From contig JAWOAV010000097.1 of the NCBI GenBank assembly GCA_046498365.1, forward strand, positions 1 through 10,288: a stretch of 10,288 nucleotides of DNA, read 5' to 3'. The position numbers and the translations under genes were made by a program. Positions 5,845 through 10,288 of the stretch are shown piece by piece (position 1 is the stretch's first letter; each line of letters opens with the position of its first letter). Under the pieces are notes generated by a model, which did not search any database, had not been told where the DNA came from, and saw only the letters and a list, made by a program, of their open reading frames with translations. The DNA comes from B1SED10-16 sp046498365. Lineage in GTDB: Bacteria > Desulfobacterota > Desulfobacteria > Desulfobacterales > Desulfosalsimonadaceae.

Positions 5845-7848
5845 TCAATCATGATCCACCACCCGAATAAACCGGCTGTTTGCCGTCCAGCTTCCTGCGG
5901 GCTGATTGACCAGCTGCCCGAACAGCGCCTCGCTGATATCCACGGCGCTGTTTTGGCCGGAGGCTTCGTACGGCCATGAAAAAACCGGCATGCGGCTATC
6001 GAACTTCTGGCTGTAGGTATCGATAACCCCGTTGGATACGGAACCGAGCGCAACGACCAGTTCATTGCCGACAGGGGGTGAAACCTGGACAACCCGGGTA
6101 CATCCGGTTTCATCCTTGATAAGCTCCGCACGCTGCCCCCTGTCAAGGGGGAACAGCTTAAAAATACCGTCCGCATTAATGTTCAGCAGCATGCTGTGCG
6201 CCTTGAAAGGCGGTTTCATGCAGAACTGGACCTGCTCGCCGACGGCAAAAGCATTTTCGCTTTTGCCGGGAATTTCAAGATCCATGGAAGGACCGCCCCG
6301 GTTCGTATGGATCAGGTTTAGGGCGGTAAAAAGGTGAAAACAGTAATTGCGCGCCAGCAGCGACCGGATCCTGTCGGAAGGAATTTTCCCCTCGCGGATG
6401 ACAAGTTCTTCGCTGCAGGCGTCCCCGCATTCGTAGAGATTGCTTTCGACAGACAGCTTTCCGGCGGACGAAGGGGCTTGTATATCGATCAGGACATCGC
6501 ATCCGTTGTTTTCCCCGGAGCGTACAAACGGCATTGCCGCCAGCAGCTTTCGCAAATCCGGGGCAAGGGATGCCCCTTCGCCCCCTTCTTCCTGGACGCA
6601 CACCGCCAGGACGCATATATTTCGAATATCCGATTGCGTGAACGGTCCGTTGTGTGCGGCAAACCGTTTCAAAAACGCTTTTTCCCGGGCGTCTCTGTCC
6701 CGAAGCGCCGGCTGCGATTCTTTTTCTCTGAGCAGGGGCGCAACCTTCTGCCAGACCGGATCCGCGGCAAAAAAAACAATAACCAGGGCCGCCATACTGA
6801 CACCCACCGCCAGCAATATCCAAAGCGGCTTTCTGCGCCCCCTGGACACCGATTTTGCCGACACAAACGGCGGCACACCTTGTTTTTTCCCGGCCTGTTC
6901 TCCGGCACGCTCCCCGGGACCCCCAAGGCTGTCTTTCACGGTCACCCGGGTCGCCATCTCCTCAAAAGACTGTCCTTCGCCGCCCGAAAGGGACTGCGGG
7001 CTCGTAAAGCCATGCTCTTTTAAGTGCTGCAAATCCTTTAAAAGGGCATCTCCCCCGGGATATCGGGCGTCCGGGTCTTTTTCCAGAAGCCGCGTGATGA
7101 TGGTGCTCAACGTTTCCGGGACACGCGGATTCGCCGTAGAGGGGGGCAACGGTGCTTCATGAACCTGTTTATATGCCAGGGACGCCATATCTCCCGCTTC
7201 AAACGGATAAACACCGGTAACCATCTGGTAAAATATCAATCCCAGCGAATACAGGTCGCTTCGCCTGTCCACCGGTTTTCCCGAAATCTGCTCCGGGCTC
7301 ATGAATTTGGGCGACCCCAGGATCATGTTGGTTGCTGTCAGATTGGGGTCACCCAAATTCTTGGAGATACCGAAATCGGTCAGAATAACCCGCCCTTCCG
7401 CATCGATCATAAAATTCGACGGTTTGATATCCCGGTGAATGATATTCTGACGGTGGGCATGGGCAAGGGCGTCTGTCATGGCCAGCATCCGACCAAGTGC
7501 GGCTTCCGGGTCAAAGGCCCCTTTTTCCATTTCTTCCTGAAGCGTGGCCCCTTCGATAAAGGGCATGATCAGATAATCAAATTCATCATGGCTACCAAAA
7601 TCCATGATCTGGATGATACCGGGGTGATCAATGCTGGCGGCGAGTTTGGCTTCCTGCAGAAAACGCTGGCGGATATCCTTTTCTTTTTCCACCGACTGGT
7701 GAATGATCTTGATGGCCCGCTTTTTCCCCAGAACCCGATGGATGCCGAGATAGATTTCCCCCATCCCCCCCGCGGCGATCAGGGAAACAATCTCATATTT
7801 ATCACCAAGGACGGCTTTTAATTTGTCAATGTTATTCGCTTCAGGCAT
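5845..7848 (-). CDS. Membrane Ser/Thr protein kinase (PknB-like) with exported DUF4384-type domain
   Basis: The product is 667 residues from ATG 7848, which has GGGGA nine bases upstream. The frame continues to a TTG at about 7918-7920 but without an RBS, and kinase homology starts shortly after the ATG. The cytoplasmic kinase domain (about 18-275) has all key motifs: Gly loop AAGGMGEIY, Lys47 in RAIK, Glu66, HRDIKPSN with catalytic Asp140 and Asn145, DFG (Asp158), SPE (184-186) and D..S.G (Asp198). It should be catalytically active. A Ser/Gly-rich juxtamembrane linker, a possible autophosphorylation region, precedes one membrane segment (341-362, WILLAVGVSMAALVIVFF). The rest is outside the inner membrane: a region with several cysteines (YECGDAC among them), then about 532-616 resembling DUF4384 (FAVGEQVQF, LLNINADGIFKLFP, ELVVALGSV). 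DUF4384 is usually found in bacterial caspase proteins, which fits the caspase gene downstream. It is the first gene of the minus-strand set and probably its sensor or switch. Confidence 0.92.
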   Translation of the reverse strand: MPEANNIDKLKAVLGDKYEIVSLIAAGGMGEIYLGIHRVLGKKRAIKIIHQSVEKEKDIRQRFLQEAKLAASIDHPGIIQIMDFGSHDEFDYLIMPFIEGATLQEEMEKGAFDPEAALGRMLAMTDALAHAHRQNIIHRDIKPSNFMIDAEGRVILTDFGISKNLGDPNLTATNMILGSPKFMSPEQISGKPVDRRSDLYSLGLIFYQMVTGVYPFEAGDMASLAYKQVHEAPLPPSTANPRVPETLSTIITRLLEKDPDARYPGGDALLKDLQHLKEHGFTSPQSLSGGEGQSFEEMATRVTVKDSLGGPGERAGEQAGKKQGVPPFVSAKSVSRGRRKPLWILLAVGVSMAALVIVFFAADPVWQKVAPLLREKESQPALRDRDAREKAFLKRFAAHNGPFTQSDIRNICVLAVCVQEEGGEGASLAPDLRKLLAAMPFVRSGENNGCDVLIDIQAPSSAGKLSVESNLYECGDACSEELVIREGKIPSDRIRSLLARNYCFHLFTALNLIHTNRGGPSMDLEIPGKSENAFAVGEQVQFCMKPPFKAHSMLLNINADGIFKLFPLDRGQRAELIKDETGCTRVVQVSPPVGNELVVALGSVSNGVIDTYSQKFDSRMPVFSWPYEASGQNSAVDISEALFGQLVNQPAGSWTANSRFIRVVDHD

Positions 7849-8156
7849 GGCAACAGGTCCCCGGTCTGACAGGATCATCTGGTCGATTGGGTCTGCTGAG
7901 CATAAAATCAAGGTCGGCAATCGATCTGGCGCTTGAACTGGCAGGCATTGTCAGGCAGGAGTTCGCCGGGAGCGGTCAACAGGCAACACAATGCGGGTAT
8001 AAAATACTGCCAATTCTCATATTTTTTATCGCAGCAGGTCCACAATTGCAAGGAAAAAATGATTGTATCCAACAGGAAAAGTTGATATGAAGGCATCAGA
8101 TGCGCAGCCATGACGCCCCGCTTTCCGGTCATCCCCATGTAAAAAGGATATGATGC
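7849..8156. promoter_or_regulatory. Divergent intergenic region with weak promoter candidates
   Basis: This stretch of 308 bases separates the kinase operon from the plus-strand pair, so both promoters should lie in it. For the minus strand, TTGCAA (8046-8051) and TAAAAA (8023-8028) are 17 bases apart. For the plus strand, TTGTAT (8063-8068) and TATGAA (8086-8091) are 17 bases apart. Both are poor matches to sigma-70 sites and are offered only as candidates. I see no clear operator palindrome, riboswitch or RNA gene. Small open frames here overlap both flanking genes and lack family resemblance. Confidence 0.25.
8144..8148 (+). promoter_or_regulatory. Ribosome binding site for the first plus-strand gene
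   Basis: AAGGA lies eight bases before ATG 8157. Two overlapping ATGs at 8150-8155 are in other frames, so this spacing supports the ATG at 8157. Confidence 0.5.
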
Positions 8157-8933
8157 ATGAAAGCCGTATTCCTTACATCCCTGACGTCGTCTCAAGATCT
8201 GGTAAAGGATATCATCTCTCAAATAAAACCATACGGACTGGATATAAGCGGCCATTTCTGGATTGATGATCTGCAGAAAATGGCGTGGATGGGGGCCAAA
8301 GACATGCTGATGGACTCGAACGCCGTTTTATGGGTCATCCTTGGCGGCAGGGAGGACTTTAAAAAAACCGACATCCGATACGGGTTGTCCCTTATGGCCC
8401 TTTCCGCCAACGCCCGAAAACCATCCCCTCTGTCCATTATCATCCTGCAGGAAGGTGCAGACGCCATATCGGCCGAAGATCTGCCGACGCCCCTCAAACA
8501 TGCAGAGATATACCCGCTGCCGGACAAAGGCCTCGGAGCGAAGCTGGTGGCCAGGGCGCATCAAGGCAAAAGATCGCTATCCGCGGAATATCACATCGAC
8601 ATTCTGGGCAATGAGCAGATCGGCCAGTGGTTTGAAATTCGGCCGGCGGCGGGTTCCTGGCCCGGCGCCATGTTCGGCGTCGCCGGCGGTGAGATTGTTT
8701 TTCAAGCGGTTGGCCCCGCCGGCAGACTCCCTGAAAAAACAGTGCTGAACTATCCCCTGCAGGGAATGACGCTGAAGCACGGGGCGGTTGAATATACCGC
8801 CTGGGCCGTCCAGAATGAAATCAATCCGGAAACCGCATATTATGCCAAAGTCGACAACTATCCGTCCTCCATCCTCTTTGGTCCGTATTCAACCGAGCAA
8901 GCTGCGGATGTATATGTAATCAACCTCTCATAA
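8157..8933 (+). CDS. Unrecognised two-domain protein; N-terminal half possibly TIR-like
   Basis: The product is 258 residues with no signal peptide or membrane segment, so it is presumably cytoplasmic. Residues 1-100 alternate strands and helices: MKAVFLTSL, a helix, HFWIDD, a helix rich in Met (LQKMAWMGAKDMLMDS), the hydrophobic strand AVLWVILGG, and SIIILQEGAD. The order 'short strand, W-x-D-D, then S/N-A-V-x-x-V-I' recalls TIR or other nucleotide-binding Rossmann-like folds, but I cannot identify a catalytic Glu with confidence. After a linker (about 100-140), residues 145-258 look beta-rich (WFEIRPAAG, EIVFQAVG, AVEYTAWAV, AYYAKVDNY) and could be a separate binding domain. It is followed after 15 bases by the next plus-strand gene, so the two are likely co-transcribed. 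The coding call is firm from length, RBS and codon pattern; the function is unknown. Confidence 0.75.
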   Translation: MKAVFLTSLTSSQDLVKDIISQIKPYGLDISGHFWIDDLQKMAWMGAKDMLMDSNAVLWVILGGREDFKKTDIRYGLSLMALSANARKPSPLSIIILQEGADAISAEDLPTPLKHAEIYPLPDKGLGAKLVARAHQGKRSLSAEYHIDILGNEQIGQWFEIRPAAGSWPGAMFGVAGGEIVFQAVGPAGRLPEKTVLNYPLQGMTLKHGAVEYTAWAVQNEINPETAYYAKVDNYPSSILFGPYSTEQAADVYVINLS

Positions 8934-8948
8934 AACGGTATATCCCCC

Positions 8949-9719
8949 ATGAACGAACCCACCATTTCCCGAAAAGACCTGGACAATGAACAGTTTATTC
9001 AACTGCGAAAGAATACGGAAAAGATTGCCGCGCTTTTGCATAAACGGCTCAAAAGCCATCTCAACATCCTGAAGCCCCTTTTCAACCCGATCAAACTGCT
9101 TGGCGCCTATATCAAGAGCGCCGGCATGGACGATGTGCCAGGTTCGGACAAGGTATTTGCCAGGCTCCAGGAAGAGTATGCAGCCGTTTGCGAAACCCCT
9201 TTCGGGCTGTCCCGGAAGCTGCCATCCCCGCTGACGTCGATGACCAGCCAGATCGACGCTACGCCCTATAAATACACTCTTTACATGGGTAATGCCGGGG
9301 ATAAGGCCACGACCATTACCGCCCCGACCCGATGGATCCTTTCCTACCAGAGCGACTGCCCCTACGACCGGATGAGAGACATGGTGCAAGGCGTTGTCAG
9401 CCGGCAGCCGGAGGAATTGAAATCGTCGTTGATCAAGCATCTGGTCATGTTTTTGCTGCTGCAAAAATTCACGGACCTGACGCGGCTGCTGCAGGATCTG
9501 CGCTATGAGGTGGAATTCAAGAAGTGCGAGGAACTGGGCGGGCTGCCGCTGGTGCTCGTAAAAGCGCCGATCGAGAGCTTCCTGCCGTCAAACGAATTTA
9601 TTGCCAATGTAACCCAGCTTTCCGGCATTCCGGCCTTCCAGGAAATCATCGACGTTGACGCCCCGGAAAACATGCCCGATCCCCTGAAAGAATCCCTGAA
9701 GGCGGCCGTCATGCAATGA
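8949..9719 (+). CDS. Unrecognised soluble, mainly helical protein next to sheath-like fragment
   Basis: The product is 256 residues and I cannot name the family. The N-terminal ~60 residues are basic and helical (QLRKNTEKIAALLHKRLKSH). The middle (about 105-140) holds beta strands (YKYTLYMGN, TTITAPTRWILSY). The region 150-190 is strongly helical with a leucine-rich run (HLVMFLLLQKFTDLTRLLQDL). A beta/alpha tail includes GGLPLVLVKAPI. No signal peptide or clear membrane segment is seen; the leucine-rich part reads as a buried helix. No good Shine-Dalgarno lies before ATG 8949, and the gene starts 15 bases after the previous stop, so translational coupling is likely. Its TGA ends one base before the stop of the minus-strand sheath-like fragment. 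That neighbour suggests, but does not prove, a link to a phage-tail-like or type VI-like locus. Confidence 0.72.
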   Translation: MNEPTISRKDLDNEQFIQLRKNTEKIAALLHKRLKSHLNILKPLFNPIKLLGAYIKSAGMDDVPGSDKVFARLQEEYAAVCETPFGLSRKLPSPLTSMTSQIDATPYKYTLYMGNAGDKATTITAPTRWILSYQSDCPYDRMRDMVQGVVSRQPEELKSSLIKHLVMFLLLQKFTDLTRLLQDLRYEVEFKKCEELGGLPLVLVKAPIESFLPSNEFIANVTQLSGIPAFQEIIDVDAPENMPDPLKESLKAAVMQ

Positions 9720-9720
9720 C

Positions 9721-10099
9721 TTACCAGTTGAATTCCAGGGCAAGCCCTTCGCCGGAGGGAAGGATGCGGCGGGAAGGCTGCAGGTCAAGGCGCAGGGGGA
9801 TCCGGTTTTCTGTGTCCGGGTCGCCTGCCGTGATTTCAATGGATTCGGGCCGTGGATGCCCGCTTTTTTCCCAGAAAAGGAAAAATGCCCGTTTCAACGC
9901 CTCTTCCAGCCCCGTCCCGGACAAATCCGGGGAAAGATTGTCCCTGCACCACAATAACAACTGCGTTACCCGGGATGCAAACAGTTGATATGCGAGGGAA
10001 GCGCCCCCAAGCGTCGTCTCCATGGGGACGAATACGACGTCCCGGTTGGCCATTGCGGCAAGGGGGATCAGGCCGATGCGCCGCAATTGATCTTTCAGT
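9721..10099 (-). pseudogene. C-terminal fragment of a TssC/VipB-like contractile-sheath protein (tentative)
   Basis: About 125 codons ending at TAA 9723-9721 read QLRRIGLIPLAAMANRDVVF, then a polar loop, then a helix SLAYQLFASRVTQLLLWCR, a helical segment with EEALKRAFFLFWEKSGH, a strand SIEITAGDP and a final LRLDLQPSRRIL...EFNW. The order 'G-x-x-P-L, long helix pair, then L.P....L' is what the C-terminal third of type VI sheath large subunits (TssC/VipB) and related tail sheath proteins shows, but identity is remote and I could be wrong. The usual length of such proteins is several hundred residues, so most of the gene is missing. Upstream of about 10094-10099 the frame enters a HicB start read in another frame. 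An ATG at 10161 keeps this frame open for 146 codons, so a chimeric peptide is possible but unlikely to be functional. It lies tail-to-tail with the plus-strand gene ending at 9719. Confidence 0.45.
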
Positions 10100-10171
10100 A
10101 CAAAGACCAACATACTCCTGGTCTTCCTCAGACCAGATAACCCGGTAGGTATAATGATCATTCTTCAGCAT
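10094..10171 (-). pseudogene. hicB: HicB-type antitoxin, 5' remnant (~26 codons)
   Basis: From ATG 10171 the frame reads MLKNDHYTYRVIWSEEDQEY and then VGLCTE. This is the characteristic start of a HicB antitoxin subfamily (YTYRV.WSEED.EYVGLC.EFPSLSW). HicB proteins neutralise HicA mRNA-interferase toxins and usually carry a partial RNase H fold followed by a DNA-binding tail. Here the expected FPSLSW continuation is absent in all three frames, and the sequence becomes the sheath-like fragment, read out of frame. The frame stays open to 9836 but with low-complexity Arg/Gly/Pro content typical of a wrong frame. GAAAGG lies upstream as a possible RBS. I see no hicA gene nearby, although the next sequence is cut by the window edge. 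Confidence 0.7.
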
Positions 10172-10288
10172 GATTCTGTTCTTTCAACCTTTCTATGGCT
10201 TTGAGCACTTGTCTGACCTGGTAAGCTGCGAGATAACCTAACAACCTATACATAATAGATTGAAGAATTAGGTAATGTCCTATAGTGT
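10158..10288 (-). CDS. Short partial reading frame overlapping the hicB start
   Basis: A frame open from the window edge ends at TGA 10160-10158 and overlaps the hicB ATG by 14 bases. The visible 42 codons include an internal ATG at 10253 and read ...MYRLLGYLAAYQVRQVLKAI, then a charged tail ending HAEE. The overlap with hicB is the kind seen in toxin-antitoxin or other coupled gene pairs, so it may be the end of the gene preceding hicB. I do not recognise it, and 42 codons could be chance. The base composition here looks more A/T-rich than the genes to the left. Confidence 0.3.
   Translation of the reverse strand, partial: TIGHYLILQSIMYRLLGYLAAYQVRQVLKAIERLKEQNHAEE

Noticed and set aside
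7849..7920. A 24-codon extension of the kinase from a TTG
   Set aside because: No RBS is seen; the ATG at 7848 has one and starts just before the kinase domain.
7887..8255. Open frames on both strands across the divergent gap
   Set aside because: They overlap the starts of the flanking genes, have no RBS or recognisable domain, and show composition typical of chance frames.
9836..10093. Continuation of the HicB frame as a 111-residue protein
   Set aside because: After the first ~26 codons the frame is Arg/Gly/Pro-rich and antagonistic to the better sheath-like frame on the same strand; no HicB similarity remains.
1..10288. CRISPR array, tRNA, rRNA or insertion sequence
   Set aside because: No regularly spaced short repeats, no tRNA-like cloverleaf or rRNA motif, and no transposase reading frame were seen by eye.

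Overview
The window looks like chromosomal DNA of a Gram-negative, probably Desulfobacterota-type (deltaproteobacterial) bacterium. This is inferred from the protein families: a large Ser/Thr kinase with an exported DUF4384-type tail, an exported caspase-like protein, a lipoprotein with Ig-like and DUF1566/Lcl domains, and a CsgG-like lipoprotein. No ribosomal or housekeeping marker is present to prove it.

Positions 1-7848 hold five genes on the minus strand, in the order kinase (5845-7848), exported Ala/Gly-rich protein (4720-5799), Ig-like/Lcl lipoprotein (2369-4609), exported caspase (261-2309) and a CsgG-like lipoprotein cut by the left edge (1-216). Gaps are about 45, 110, 59 and 44 bases with no convincing terminator, so one operon is likely. 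Every product carries a signal peptide, a lipobox or a membrane segment. The natural reading is a cell-envelope system: a cytoplasmic kinase with a periplasmic sensory or assembly domain, a periplasmic caspase-type protease, and secreted or lipid-anchored beta-domain proteins. The function is unknown.

Positions 7849-8156 form a divergent intergenic region with only weak promoter candidates. Positions 8157-9719 hold two genes on the plus strand, 15 bases apart, coding for soluble proteins I do not recognise. The first has a short alpha/beta N-terminal half that could be TIR-like; the second is mostly helical.

Positions 9721-10288 are a damaged zone. A C-terminal fragment that looks like a contractile-sheath (TssC/VipB-like) protein lies tail-to-tail, one base away, with the second plus-strand gene. 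Its 5' part is missing. At about 10094-10099 it is joined out of frame to the first ~26 codons of a HicB-type antitoxin. A further short reading frame runs off the right edge. This is a recombination junction between unrelated genes.

The points most worth following are the kinase/exported-caspase operon, a nine-base G tract inside the second operon gene, a recent-looking DNA duplication in the lipoprotein, and the HicB/sheath junction.
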